Shown: positions 55,079 to 64,000 of the stretch, one piece after another
Layout: each line of letters begins with the position of its first letter
How positions within the stretch are numbered: position 1 is the first letter of the stretch
From: a virus
Length of the DNA stretch: 64,000 bases
IMG/VR virus record: IMGVR_UViG_3300030109_004085
Location: 1 to 64,000 of that record
Reading direction: 5' to 3' (one strand)
The notes under the pieces: model-generated
What the model was told of the DNA's origin: nothing
Database searches by the model: none
What the model saw: only the letters and a program-made list of their open reading frames with translations
Made by a program: the position numbers and the translations under genes

Positions 55079-57916
55079 TTAATCGTCAAATGACGCTCCT
55101 GTTCTTGTGATATTGAAGTCAATCGCAATGAACTCGATTGCCCGCGTTGGCTTCAAGAAAATCTTCGCATATAGAATGTTTCTATCTACAAGATCAGGGG
55201 TTGTGGTTGTATCATCAAGAATAACTCTGTAATCCGAAAGACCAAAGTTTGTCTTTACATCAGCCAAGAAAGGATCAACTCGCGATGTGAATCTCGTCCA
55301 AGTTGTCTGAATATTTGGATCAAAGAGAATGCCACTGGCAATCTGCGAGATACGCTTCTTGACGAAGATCATTAGTCGTCGTACGTTAATACGATCCAAT
55401 GCCGAAGGGGTAACCTGCAGTGTCTTCTGACCGAAGATCACAATACCTTCTGCTGGGAACTTAGCAATTGGGTTAATGTTCGCAGCGTAGAGGTCATCAC
55501 GATCCTTTCGGCGCAGCTGGTGTGCAACGTCAACAACTGGAATTCCTGCGGAACCTTCTGTGAGTCCACCGCGGTTGAAACCAGCTGGTGCGAACCAAAC
55601 CTGTGTTCTGCGCTGTGAGCTAGAGAATGTGCCGATGGCCGCGACAGATGGTGGAAGCCATATGAACGAACCATTAATGGTGTCCCTAGCTCTGACCCAT
55701 GGGTAGTATGCCGCGCCGTAAGAGGAATTTAGGTTCCTGCTCCGAAGCCCATTGATAAGTGTAGTGATTGTGCTAGCAGTGTTATTTCTGTTGAGTTCCT
55801 CGCCGTCTTCTCTAGGAACGAATGCGTCCGGAAGATCAATAACAGCCATGGCGTCACCACGCTCCTCACAAGTTCTGACCAAGTGCGTTGTGAGACCGTC
55901 TTGAGTCTGAGCCGGGATGGCTGCAAGGTTCATCTCAACCACCTCTGGATCCGCGATAGAGTCGATGGCTCTTCTAATTGAGAAGAAGGCGTAACTATTA
56001 TCGTCGGTTGGCGCTGAAGGCATTCCCTTAACGCTAGAGAATGGATCCATCTGAAGGATGTCAACACCGTCGAAGCCACCGAAAAGTGGAACTGTGAAAC
56101 GATCGTATCCTTGATCTAGGACGCCTGATACAGCGCCACTCTGAGCGGTCAGGGATGTTTCGGTACCGGAGTTACCTGATCCGGTCACATATGTCCCATC
56201 AGATCCAGAAATATCATCCAAGGTAAATGTTGGGGAAAGAGCACCATTAGTTGGAACCGTGAATCCAACAGCGCCACCTCGTGGTCTGAACAAGTCAATG
56301 GTTGACTTACCAAAAACAGTAGAAGTAGCCGCCTCAGACGTTTGGACACCGAAGTATGCATCTGTTGGGTTAGCCAAGTTTCCGTCCGACGCGTTAACGC
56401 GAAGAACTGGTCTTGGGAACTCAACCGAGGCTGTTACCGAGACGCCGGCAGATGCCTGCGCCGAGGATGACACGACAAAGATTGAACCTGACGACGCGGC
56501 GACGAGGTCGTTCATCGAGCCCGAGCCGATCGATGCGGAGAGCCAGCTAGCCTGTCGTCCAGCAACATGAGATGAAATATCAATATACTTAACAATTCCC
56601 TGGAATCCGAATGGGAGCAAGCTTGGGTTTGTGTTACCGGCGTCGACATCAGAGTTAATACTAACGTAAACGTAGTCAGAATTATTAGCGTAATTACCCT
56701 GCTGCCTGTATCTTCGTTCATCCTGGCGCCAGTCCAGATAGGAGTCACCAATCTTGCGACCAATGTAGTTAAGGGAGTTTGGATTTAGGTTACAGTTATT
56801 AAACTGCTCAACCACCCTCACTACATTATCACTGTCGCTTAGGTGCCGAATTACAACCGAGAAAGAGCCGTAAGGATCATCGTCATTTGTGGAGCGCTTA
56901 ATATCTTGAATGGATACTTTAAGATTTTTGTTTGTCCAATCACCTGCCTTGCCCCTCGCAACAAACTTAAACAGCTTTGTTGGCTCAGCCGATGGAGAGA
57001 GCTTGCAGCTGATGATGAACGGAGTCTCTGCAGCTTGCGCTTCGTATCTAAAGTCGTCGCCCTCTGTGGTGGAGTTGTTGATTCTAACAAAAGCTGCCGC
57101 GATGGAAGAATCAGTATCTGTCAAAACATTGGTAAGGTGCCGATCAAATGTCTCGCCTAGGAAGTAATTCTTCTCATTGGCGGCAGTCGTAATCTCGCCA
57201 TTTAATAGCTGCGGATTTGTGTTGAGAACCTTTCGAATGTACTTCGAATCATTTTGATTGAAGTTAAATGTAATGGTGTCTAAAATAGTGCCCGTGCTGT
57301 TCTTGATAAGTGCCTTGAATTCTTTCGATGAATTGTTGGTAGAAAGTATAACTAGATCAGAGCCTGTGATCGCCATGCCAGAGTCAACATAGCGGTTCGT
57401 CAAGGTGTCTCTATTCTCAAGAATATTACCACTTAGTTCTAAGCTAACGCTATCCTCAGCGTATACAATGGCGCCTAACGCACCTGTCAAGCCCATAGCA
57501 GCAGACGACCCGGTTTGGAATACTACGAGTCCCCAGGCTCTTCCGTTTGTTCCACCATCCCAGCCGGCTTCGCCACCGCCCGACGCATTATCAGTCTCTG
57601 CTCCAAGCAAGCGAATGTAAGTTAGAGGAGAACTATTACGAAGATAAGCCTGCGCGGCGTACGCACCATAAGTTGTGGCAGTTGTGTTTGCGCCCTGGCG
57701 CCAAACGTCATCGCCAGAGTTTCCTGGGTTTGGGGTGCCGAAAACATTAACGAACTCTTCAAAAGAACTAACAGTTGTTGGTCTTAGTGACGGCCCTTTT
57801 TCGGCTCGTCCGATGATGACTGGTCCTATACCTGCTGGCGAGGCTGGTAGCTGTGAGTTGTCAATTTCATTGACAAAAACGCCGGGGGATACAAATCGGT
57901 AATTTTTAACTGACAT
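55079..57916 (-). CDS. tail sheath protein (gp18-like)
   Basis: 945 residues. The start VSPGVFVNEIDNSQLPASPA and GPVIIGRAEKGP are the sheath N-terminal domain; the C-terminal domain has RINVRRLMIFVKKRISQIAS, LFDPNIQTTWTRF and DYRVILDDTTTTPD, NILYAKIFLKPTRAIEFI. It is about 290 residues longer than T4 gp18, with extra surface domains in the middle. Contracts during injection. Leader contains a CTATTTA motif and GGAG. Confidence 0.92.
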   Translation of the reverse strand: MSVKNYRFVSPGVFVNEIDNSQLPASPAGIGPVIIGRAEKGPSLRPTTVSSFEEFVNVFGTPNPGNSGDDVWRQGANTTATTYGAYAAQAYLRNSSPLTYIRLLGAETDNASGGGEAGWDGGTNGRAWGLVVFQTGSSAAMGLTGALGAIVYAEDSVSLELSGNILENRDTLTNRYVDSGMAITGSDLVILSTNNSSKEFKALIKNSTGTILDTITFNFNQNDSKYIRKVLNTNPQLLNGEITTAANEKNYFLGETFDRHLTNVLTDTDSSIAAAFVRINNSTTEGDDFRYEAQAAETPFIISCKLSPSAEPTKLFKFVARGKAGDWTNKNLKVSIQDIKRSTNDDDPYGSFSVVIRHLSDSDNVVRVVEQFNNCNLNPNSLNYIGRKIGDSYLDWRQDERRYRQQGNYANNSDYVYVSINSDVDAGNTNPSLLPFGFQGIVKYIDISSHVAGRQASWLSASIGSGSMNDLVAASSGSIFVVSSSAQASAGVSVTASVEFPRPVLRVNASDGNLANPTDAYFGVQTSEAATSTVFGKSTIDLFRPRGGAVGFTVPTNGALSPTFTLDDISGSDGTYVTGSGNSGTETSLTAQSGAVSGVLDQGYDRFTVPLFGGFDGVDILQMDPFSSVKGMPSAPTDDNSYAFFSIRRAIDSIADPEVVEMNLAAIPAQTQDGLTTHLVRTCEERGDAMAVIDLPDAFVPREDGEELNRNNTASTITTLINGLRSRNLNSSYGAAYYPWVRARDTINGSFIWLPPSVAAIGTFSSSQRRTQVWFAPAGFNRGGLTEGSAGIPVVDVAHQLRRKDRDDLYAANINPIAKFPAEGIVIFGQKTLQVTPSALDRINVRRLMIFVKKRISQIASGILFDPNIQTTWTRFTSRVDPFLADVKTNFGLSDYRVILDDTTTTPDLVDRNILYAKIFLKPTRAIEFIAIDFNITRTGASFDD

Positions 57917-57952
57917 TCGTTCGGTTCTCCTACATTGCGAAAATGTTCAAAG

Positions 57953-57959
57953 TAAATAG
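57953..57959 (-). promoter_or_regulatory. candidate late promoter CTATTTA
   Basis: TAGCACTATTTACTTTGAAC on the coding strand, 37 bases upstream of the sheath start. Confidence 0.45.
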
Positions 57960-57980
57960 TGCTAAGTAGTAGGAATAGAA

Positions 57981-58925
57981 TTATTCTCTGTAAAATCCGT
58001 CCTTTATATTCTCAGGAATATCGCCAAGAATTGTTCTCTCTCGTCCAAGCTTTATGCTAACTGCATTTTCGCGCCGCACAATCTTTGGTCTTTCTTGGTT
58101 TTCTCCCTCACCAATAAGATAACCAAGAGTTTCAATATTAATATTGGTTTCGTAGTTCCTCTGCTCCATTCCAAGATTAGCTTGATTAGAGTTGTTTGCA
58201 AAACTACCATCAATAAATATTTCGTAATAGTGCCCTTCGGCTTCAATGCGTTTTGGTGTTCTTGAGTTACCTGGAATTGTTATAAACGGACGAATTAACT
58301 CATTCATTTGCTGCTGATACTCTGTTCTGATAGATATCTCATAGGTTACTTTAATCCAAGTAGGGATAGGGATTGTTATTGTTTCGTAAACAGCTTTCGC
58401 CGTAGACATATTTCTTTTATTGGTATTGAGCATCTTACTAGAGACGTTACCGTCGGCGCCGTATTTTCTATTAGCCTGTGCATTCTGGAACTCTGCTGTT
58501 TTCTTTTGATTAATCTGTCTGGCAATCGTTATAGTGCCGCCCTTTTCATCATTAATAGGATACAAGTTGGCGAATACAGTGCCACGAAAGTTGTCTTCTT
58601 TCGTCACGCTTGAGCGATTAACAGTGATTAAAGGAAGAATCAATGTTTCTTCTTTATCTCTTAAGTCTTTATTATGTTTTATCTGAAAGGCACGCTCGGC
58701 TGTAACCCAAAGGACTGGGACTTTCTTGAACCCATCATTGGTATTAGTGAAAAGATTAAGCTCTTCATCAATAAAACTAAGCATAGCTCTATCAATGGTT
58801 TCCAAAGAAGATGGCATAAACTCAATTTCTTGAAGTTTTTTTGCTACATCCTTATCCCCCACATAATCAAATCGCTGAGATCTCTTATCTTTTATTTGCT
58901 TTTCGGATCTTTTGCTGCGTGACAT
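57981..58925 (-). CDS. tail completion/sheath terminator-like protein (gp15-like)
   Basis: 314 residues. PVLWVTAERAFQIKHNKDL then TLILPLITVNRSS, and later YETNINIETLGYLIGEGENQ, RPKIVRRENAVSIKLGRERT, form the pattern of T4 gp15-like tail completion proteins. Lies between neck and sheath genes. Identification is by pattern and position. Confidence 0.6.
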   Translation of the reverse strand: MSRSKRSEKQIKDKRSQRFDYVGDKDVAKKLQEIEFMPSSLETIDRAMLSFIDEELNLFTNTNDGFKKVPVLWVTAERAFQIKHNKDLRDKEETLILPLITVNRSSVTKEDNFRGTVFANLYPINDEKGGTITIARQINQKKTAEFQNAQANRKYGADGNVSSKMLNTNKRNMSTAKAVYETITIPIPTWIKVTYEISIRTEYQQQMNELIRPFITIPGNSRTPKRIEAEGHYYEIFIDGSFANNSNQANLGMEQRNYETNINIETLGYLIGEGENQERPKIVRRENAVSIKLGRERTILGDIPENIKDGFYRE

Positions 58926-58929
58926 TAAA

Positions 58930-60198
58930 CTATCCTACGAATATGCCGGTTGGAATGTTCTCTAGAACCTTCTTAGCGGAGTCTTGCAGTGATGAATCAA
59001 CGGTGGCCAGCTTGTCATAGGTAGTATCATCAAGAATAGTTTTAAGTTCCTCTCTCAACTGATCCATTTCAGTTCTGGCTTGTGATAGTAATTCAGACGC
59101 ATTTAATGTCACTGATTCACCTGGAATAGGAACAGTGGAAAATTTACCTCTTACCTGTCCGAGTATCTCTTTTGTTAAGGCCAAGGCAAACCTGCGGATC
59201 CATTGTTTACCGATCGCATTAATGTTCTCAAACGGAATATTCTCAAATGGCAGTGTGTTTATGTTGTTAATGCCCTCAGCGCCCGTGTCACCTCGACCGG
59301 TGTCTTCCCAAGGCTCATACTGTCTTTCAATACTGAACTGAACCCAAAACTTTTGTGGCGATGTGTTATCGGGCGTGGGGAATATTCTTAGATTATTGTC
59401 GTGTATTTCATAAGAGTAGTGCGAGACTCTAACATTCAGAGCATCTTCGTAGGCGATTGCCTGAAGCTTGTTTTGCCAAGTTGGTACGATCTCAAAGGTT
59501 GAATCATCTGCGTACTGTCCGTATGTACGAAGGTTGCCCACAACAGAAAAGCCACCATAGTAGCCGTAGAACCGCCACATTGCTCGTGGCGTCTTGAAAA
59601 ACACTTTTCTAATAATAACTCTTTTATCGCCAACTTGCCCGTAGTAAGCAGCAGTTGTATCAGTTGCAGCCGAAGATGAAATTAAAGTCTGCAAATCATA
59701 ATCTTGCTGATCGGTGACTTTGTCAACCGAAGCAGAGTAAATTGGTGTTGTACCGCCGAAACCAGCTTCTGTTGCCAGCCCTTCCGAAACTCTTCGAACA
59801 TAGCCATAATCAAACTTTGGATATCGCAAAGCAATATTAGACCCTGAGAGAGAGCTTCCAGATACTATCTGCCCATCTTGATCAAAGGAGCCCGTCGTCG
59901 CGCCCAAGAGAGATGAAAGAGAATTCTTTGTTTGATATAGATTTACAAGATACGAGTATTCTAGAACAGCCTCCTCATAGGCTGAATATACTGAGCCCTC
60001 TGCCAACTCAATGTCCAGTACATCGCCGCCCAACTTCTTATAGGTATACGCAACCTGATCGGCGGCTCCCGATAGGAAGGCAGTTGAATTAGCGTAAATA
60101 GCAAAAGGTAGTGTAGCTGCCACATTTGCAGCTGCCCCTGTAACGGGAAGAATATTAGCGTTTGAAGTGGAGGCTGGGTTTAAATTTGGAATTGACAT
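58930..60198 (-). CDS. neck protein (gp13/gp14-like)
   Basis: 422 residues. After an Ala-rich N terminus, WRFYGYYGGFSVVGNLRTYG (near 200) and IRRFALALTKEILGQVRGKF then SVTLNASELLSQARTEMDQL (C-terminal) fit head-to-tail connector (neck) proteins of T4-like marine phages. Position directly after the capsid gene and before tail genes supports this. Preceded by terminator and CTATTTA motif. Confidence 0.65.
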   Translation of the reverse strand: MSIPNLNPASTSNANILPVTGAAANVAATLPFAIYANSTAFLSGAADQVAYTYKKLGGDVLDIELAEGSVYSAYEEAVLEYSYLVNLYQTKNSLSSLLGATTGSFDQDGQIVSGSSLSGSNIALRYPKFDYGYVRRVSEGLATEAGFGGTTPIYSASVDKVTDQQDYDLQTLISSSAATDTTAAYYGQVGDKRVIIRKVFFKTPRAMWRFYGYYGGFSVVGNLRTYGQYADDSTFEIVPTWQNKLQAIAYEDALNVRVSHYSYEIHDNNLRIFPTPDNTSPQKFWVQFSIERQYEPWEDTGRGDTGAEGINNINTLPFENIPFENINAIGKQWIRRFALALTKEILGQVRGKFSTVPIPGESVTLNASELLSQARTEMDQLREELKTILDDTTYDKLATVDSSLQDSAKKVLENIPTGIFVG

Positions 60199-60225
60199 TA
60201 AGGTCCCTCAGATTTTATCTATTAA

Positions 60226-60232
60226 TAAATAG
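60226..60232 (-). promoter_or_regulatory. candidate late promoter CTATTTA
   Basis: TTTCTATTTATTAATAG on the coding strand, immediately after the terminator stem, 28 bases upstream of the neck gene start. Confidence 0.45.
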
Positions 60233-60263
60233 AAAGCCCCGCCTCAAAAGAGACGGGGCTTTC
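60232..60263 (-). terminator. Rho-independent terminator after the capsid gene
   Basis: GAAAGCCCCG / CGGGGCTTTC stem of at least 10 bp around TCTCTTTTGAGG, followed by TATTTATTAA. Marks the end of the major capsid transcript. Confidence 0.85.
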
Positions 60264-60290
60264 ATTATTTTGACCTCAAGTCAGGCTAAA

Positions 60291-62027
60291 TTAGCCTTCG
60301 AGACCTCGGCAGATGACCAAGCCGTACATATCTGGACGGACCATCTTCTTGGCGTAACGGGTCATAACACCCTTGCGAGGTACGAAGTCCTCTACACCGA
60401 AGATAGTAGGTGTGGTCTGTAGTGGCACATAAGGTGCGTATACATAACCGCTCTCAAGGAAACTACTTCCGCGTCGACCCACAAGGATCAAGTTACGTGG
60501 GAAGTATGGATCGACCATAACGTCGAACTTCTTGGAGAGAGCGCCAACCTTAACGGCACCAATATCACCACGATCAGCATCAGCAGTCACGTTAGCACGG
60601 AAACCAGCTGTGAACTCAAGGATGTTAGCAATCTCTGGGGATGTAACCACAAAGTTTGCAGCACCACGGAGTGTCTTTCTGTGGATCTGTGCGGAGACGT
60701 CGTTGATTGTCTCAACAAGTGTCTCGTACCACTCACTGACGTTACCGGTGAAGTCCTGCGTAACGCTAGAAACAGCACCTGTCTCGCGATCGAGGAACTG
60801 ACCTGGGTGACGCGACCAGTAGCGAGTGCCACCGGTGGACAACTTGATAAGGTCCTCAAGGATCTCACGATCGATCTCAAGGGCGATCTGCTCAGAAAGA
60901 ATCTGAGTAAGCTCGACCTCGGCATCAAGGTTGTGGTAAGCGTTGAGATCCTGTCCCAACTCTGGAGTCCACTTAGCCTTGAGCTTCTTAGTGACAGCTG
61001 TGACGGCCACTGAGTCGACCTTGATGTCGATCTCTGGAATTGCTTCCTGGTTCTCTAGACCCCACTCAGATGCACCTTCGACTGAACCAAGGGCACCACC
61101 AACAACAAAGTTATCAGCCAATGGAGCAGCGATGTGCTCGTGACCACCAACGATCGTTGAAAGCGCGGCAAGGTGAGCAGCAGTTGTTGAAGCAGTCGTA
61201 GAAGCGACTGTGACAAGAATCTTGCCCTCATCGACAAACGACTCTCTCTGGAGACGTCGAACCTGAATTGTGTTGACACCAAGCGACTGTGAAAGTGTAA
61301 GTGCAACAAGGTCTTCCAAGTTTACATCTGCAGCAACCAAAGTGGATCTTGGCATTGTAGCAACTACGAACTGTGAACCAGAAATTAGATCTGGGTCGAA
61401 GCGTAGAAGACGATCAGTCTCATAGCCAGCTGTTGGCGTGTTACCAGCGTAAATAGTAAAATCTGGAACACCACCAGCACCAACGTTACCCGAAGCGACT
61501 ACAGTAAAGGCCATACCAATTGAACCGGTTGGCGAAGAGTAGCCGTTGTTAAGGGCGTATGGTCCAGTCTCAGCGTTGGCGTTCGTTAGAAGAACACCAC
61601 CGGTGATCTGGGCACCAACTCGACCACCACCATAGAGGGACGTGTCAACGGCGTTGGCAAGGCGGTCGCCTGTCGTGTCGCTGAGTGTTCCACCAAAGGT
61701 GAAGTCAAGGAAGAAAATGAGACCCGATGGGAGACTCATTGGCTGAACGCTAACGAGATCGTTGGCGATCAAATTGCCGAATACTCGGCGTACTAGTGGG
61801 AATGCAACAGCTGCAAAACCCTCTACATCTCCAGCAGCCATGGCGCTGGACTCACGGAGAAGCTCTTTTGCTTGGTTTTCAAGCAAACGGGCCATACCGT
61901 TTCTCTGGGTATCATCGGAAATGCCCTCTAGAAGACCAGTCTGCTCCCACTTAGAAATAAGTGCGGCACCCTCGGTCGAGAGGTCACGATTGACAATACC
62001 TTCAGTCAATCTTTCTACAATAGACAT
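60291..62027 (-). CDS. major capsid protein (gp23-like)
   Basis: 578 residues of the T4 gp23 fold. VEGFAAVAFPLVRRVFGNLI (near 75-95) marks the start of the mature protein, probably after cleavage at ...E|G; later ANFVVTSPEIANILEFTAGF, GRRGSSFLESGYVYAPYVPL, and GVMTRYAKKMVRPDMYG at the C terminus match. Forms the capsid shell; would be folded by the phage GroEL/ES. GGAGG nine bases before ATG. Confidence 0.9.
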   Translation of the reverse strand: MSIVERLTEGIVNRDLSTEGAALISKWEQTGLLEGISDDTQRNGMARLLENQAKELLRESSAMAAGDVEGFAAVAFPLVRRVFGNLIANDLVSVQPMSLPSGLIFFLDFTFGGTLSDTTGDRLANAVDTSLYGGGRVGAQITGGVLLTNANAETGPYALNNGYSSPTGSIGMAFTVVASGNVGAGGVPDFTIYAGNTPTAGYETDRLLRFDPDLISGSQFVVATMPRSTLVAADVNLEDLVALTLSQSLGVNTIQVRRLQRESFVDEGKILVTVASTTASTTAAHLAALSTIVGGHEHIAAPLADNFVVGGALGSVEGASEWGLENQEAIPEIDIKVDSVAVTAVTKKLKAKWTPELGQDLNAYHNLDAEVELTQILSEQIALEIDREILEDLIKLSTGGTRYWSRHPGQFLDRETGAVSSVTQDFTGNVSEWYETLVETINDVSAQIHRKTLRGAANFVVTSPEIANILEFTAGFRANVTADADRGDIGAVKVGALSKKFDVMVDPYFPRNLILVGRRGSSFLESGYVYAPYVPLQTTPTIFGVEDFVPRKGVMTRYAKKMVRPDMYGLVICRGLEG

Positions 62028-62053
62028 TTTTATATCCTCCTGAATGTTATTGT

Positions 62054-63112
62054 TTATTTATTCAAACCTGCTAAACGCAGCATACGACCCATAGATGGGT
62101 CCTTAGTTGCCTTGTTGTTTCTCTTAGAATTGATCAAAAGCGATGTAGGTCTTTGAACTGCTTCACGAAGTGTTTGTGGGCGTGTTCGGGGATCAGCCGA
62201 TGCCCCCACTGCGTTTTGAATTGTTTCAAAAATCATACTTGCTTCTTCAACAGAATTGGCAGATTGAACAGCTTCGACAATTTGTGTTTTTTGTCGCTCA
62301 TTCAGGGAGGCGCTGCCCAAAGCCTTGTTTTGATAAACAAGCTTGGCGTTATCAAGATTCAGCTTTGTAAGCTGATCCTTTGCTTCAACAATGAGAGCAC
62401 GAAGCTCTCTGTTAGATTCTGTAAGTTCGGAGATCTTTGTTTCGTGAAGTTCAACTGGCACAACGTCTGGTGCGGTATCTTCTTCAATCTCCTCTTCCTC
62501 TTCTTCCTCAAGGTGTGCTTCCTTAGCGGCTGCAATGGCATCATTGTTTGCCTGCAGCACGCTATTTTCAGCACCACCGAGCGAAGAGAAACCTGCTGGA
62601 GATGTGTCCATATCCAGGGTTAGTTCTTCTACTAATTCTTTAATAAAGTCTTCGGACAAGTTAAGGTCCTCGTCTTCTTCTAGTGGCTCGACGGGGGTGG
62701 CGCCTAGCTCGGCGGCATCCTCTTCGGCATCGCGGTCTGCCATTTTATCTAGCGGATCGCCTTCTGCTATTTCGTCAGCCATTTCTAAAGCGTCGTTGAG
62801 GGTATCTTCCTCTACAACTTCATCTTCCTCTTCTAGGCGTGTCTTCAACGCATCAAAGTCGATTTCAACGATTTCGTCTTCTGGGGCTTCGTCTAGCTCT
62901 TCGTTCTGAAAAGCATAGGGAACATCCTCCGTGAACTGTGTTTGAGTCTCATCCACTTCACCCTCTTCTAAATCTTCCTGTTCTAGTAAAGTATCTAATG
63001 CTTTCTTAACTTCGCCAGAATACTTTTCCAATACAACATTCTCAGCATTCTTCAATGCTGCTTCCTTAAGGGCTTTGGCGTCTACGATCGCCTCTTCTAA
63101 TAGTGAAGACAT
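62054..63112 (-). CDS. prohead core scaffold protein (gp22-like)
   Basis: The ATG at 63112 with GGAG nine bases upstream is chosen; the 352-residue product is MSSLLEEAIVDAKALKEAAL then KNAENVVLEKYSGEVKKALD, a conserved opening of T4-like prohead core proteins. A long acidic Glu/Asp domain follows and a basic C terminus (SLLINSKRNNKATKDPSMGR). Acts as internal scaffold and is cleaved by the prohead protease. Confidence 0.72.
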   Translation of the reverse strand: MSSLLEEAIVDAKALKEAALKNAENVVLEKYSGEVKKALDTLLEQEDLEEGEVDETQTQFTEDVPYAFQNEELDEAPEDEIVEIDFDALKTRLEEEDEVVEEDTLNDALEMADEIAEGDPLDKMADRDAEEDAAELGATPVEPLEEDEDLNLSEDFIKELVEELTLDMDTSPAGFSSLGGAENSVLQANNDAIAAAKEAHLEEEEEEEIEEDTAPDVVPVELHETKISELTESNRELRALIVEAKDQLTKLNLDNAKLVYQNKALGSASLNERQKTQIVEAVQSANSVEEASMIFETIQNAVGASADPRTRPQTLREAVQRPTSLLINSKRNNKATKDPSMGRMLRLAGLNK

Positions 63113-63147
63113 AAAAATTAACTCCAAACACGATAACTCGTCAAAAA

Positions 63148-63154
63148 TAAATAG
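63148..63154 (-). promoter_or_regulatory. candidate late promoter CTATTTA
   Basis: AACACTATTTATTTTTGACG on the coding strand, 36 bases upstream of the prohead core gene. Confidence 0.4.
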
Positions 63155-63239
63155 TGTTTTATTTCTCTAAATGACGAAAACAGTTTTATTTAAGAAGCGT
63201 AAAGTTAGTGCGGTCGACTGTATAACAACAAAAGTTCGA

Positions 63240-63989
63240 TTATGGGGTAGCTGTATACTCGGAGCCGTTAAGTATGACTTTATAAAGTCTGTAAGTTTCC
63301 TCTGATGCGGAACCAGCAAAGAATGATATTCCGATCGACACAGCGCCTCCTCCCGCATCCCACTGTTTGTCGGTGTCGGACCAACTTGGAGTTGCCGCCG
63401 TACCGCCTTCGCGGAACGAAACTGTCTGGCTGACGCGCTTTAGACCGACCCACCTTGCTGTAGTTCTAGACACATTCTGAGTTCCGTTGTGTGTAAGTCC
63501 ACCGGATGCCCAGGCGCCTATCCCATAGTATTTAGCGTTGGCTGCGTTCCATCTTCCATATCTATGTCCCAGCCAGTGAGCTTCACCCGTCGCATTGCCG
63601 CCGCCAGCCATCAAAGCTATCTCTGTGTTTACATTCTCGGCACTTGCACCTTGGTCAACATATATGGATAGATCAAAATCACCCATAAGAAGGTTAGGGT
63701 ATATAATACGTCCATTGGTTAAGATGCCATTGCCATTAGAAGGTGTTGAGGTGCCTCCGTCTCCCTGATCGAATTTGACATTAAATGTAGTGCCATCATC
63801 CACCATAGCATTAAAAACTCCATTTGGATCTTTAACAGTCCATCCACTTAGCATCCCGGCGTCTAGCGTAGCTCCATCTGCGATACTCGACGGGGTTCCA
63901 GCTGCAGGAACCTTGGTCTGAGCAACAGCTGTGACATTACTGCCGCCGGACTGTAATAACCAAATACCATTCTCTAATACTAATGCCAT
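63240..63989 (-). CDS. virion protein with lectin-like fold (possible)
   Basis: 249 residues, Gly/Ala/Thr rich. MALVLENGIWLLQSGGSNVT, then DFDLSIYVDQGASAENVNTE and GNATGEAHWLGHRYGRWNAA, YRLYKVILNGSEYT. The strand pattern, with 'FdlsiyVD' and 'GISFFAG', is like concanavalin/laminin-G-type beta sandwiches in phage appendages. It is likely a capsid decoration or fibre protein. Right edge of window; unsupported by name. Confidence 0.45.
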   Translation of the reverse strand: MALVLENGIWLLQSGGSNVTAVAQTKVPAAGTPSSIADGATLDAGMLSGWTVKDPNGVFNAMVDDGTTFNVKFDQGDGGTSTPSNGNGILTNGRIIYPNLLMGDFDLSIYVDQGASAENVNTEIALMAGGGNATGEAHWLGHRYGRWNAANAKYYGIGAWASGGLTHNGTQNVSRTTARWVGLKRVSQTVSFREGGTAATPSWSDTDKQWDAGGGAVSIGISFFAGSASEETYRLYKVILNGSEYTATP

Positions 63990-64000
63990 CTTATAATACC

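Noticed and set aside
57464-57500. TTGACA inside the sheath gene
   Set aside because: No TAnnnT at 16-18 bp; the bases encode conserved protein sequence.
1490-63671. Open frames on the plus strand (for example 1893-2129, 21711-22139, 62153-62623)
   Set aside because: All lie opposite well-supported minus-strand genes, lack ribosome-binding sites and give low-complexity or Ser/Arg-rich products typical of antisense frames.
1-64000. CRISPR arrays, insertion sequences, integrase or attachment sites
   Set aside because: No regularly spaced repeats, transposase or recombinase genes and no terminal repeats were found in the window.

Overview
The window is part of the genome of a tailed, contractile-tail phage (myovirus morphotype) with T4-like structural genes, probably from a marine or aquatic setting. 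Every gene I can support lies on the minus strand, so transcription runs from high to low coordinates. Evidence for a phage is the run of virion genes (prohead core, T4 gp23-like capsid protein, neck, sheath, tube, gp26-like chaperone, tape measure, baseplate), the replication and nucleotide-metabolism block, a tRNA cluster, densely packed overlapping small genes and no ribosomal or host housekeeping operons. The host is not named by the sequence. Near-consensus sigma70 promoters, strong GGAGG-type ribosome-binding sites, CCA-encoding tRNAs and lipoproteins with DDDDSA repeats suggest a Gram-negative host, and the repeats make a Myxococcota or Deltaproteobacteria-like lineage plausible (inference only).

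Layout, right to left (order of transcription). 63989-44498: structural genes, namely a virion protein, prohead core, major capsid protein, two neck or tail-completion proteins, sheath, tube, a gp26-like protein with a probable +1-frameshifted extension, a small protein, tape measure and baseplate proteins. 44488-30989: replication and DNA metabolism, with a short family A polymerase, MazG-like pyrophosphohydrolase, FtsZ/tubulin-like protein, ssDNA-binding protein, histone H1-like protein, UvsX/RecA, 5'-3' exonuclease, DnaB-like helicase, class II ribonucleotide reductase, A-type Fe-S carrier, GroES-like protein and a complete family C (DnaE) polymerase. 27702-22279: nucleotide and regulatory genes (archaeal-type adenylosuccinate synthetase, dUTPase, ClpP, ThyX, IMPDH/GMP reductase family enzyme, a sigma region 4-like factor). 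22239-15434: an acidic prohead-core-like protein, a second ClpP, GroEL, an XhlA-like membrane protein and a mannose-type cupin. 15411-8495: proteins with T4 internal-protein-like N termini, two lipoproteins (a trypsin-like protease and a vWA protein), phosphomannomutase and a nucleotidyltransferase-domain protein. 8471-1127: small accessory genes, a Dam-type methylase next to two uncharacterised genes, and a tRNA cluster. 894-1: a PD-(D/E)XK protein, a dCMP deaminase-like protein and a truncated tRNA-Arg.

Regulation appears to have two layers. About twenty promoters share TTGACA, a 16-17 bp spacer and a TAnnnT -10, often placed at the end of the upstream coding region. A second motif, CTATTTA on the coding strand, lies 21-41 bases upstream of virion and some other genes, often just after a terminator hairpin, and is a candidate late promoter.

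The observations most worth following are: the candidate programmed frameshift in the tail-assembly gene; a family of short N-terminal peptides that look like capsid-targeting signals on otherwise unrelated proteins; a divergent tubulin/FtsZ-like protein; the archaeal-type PurA homologue, related to the enzymes of the aminoadenine (Z) DNA pathway but with the PurA catalytic Asp; two DNA polymerases of different families; phage GroEL plus GroES with a palindrome inside the groEL promoter; and the DDDDSA lipoproteins.
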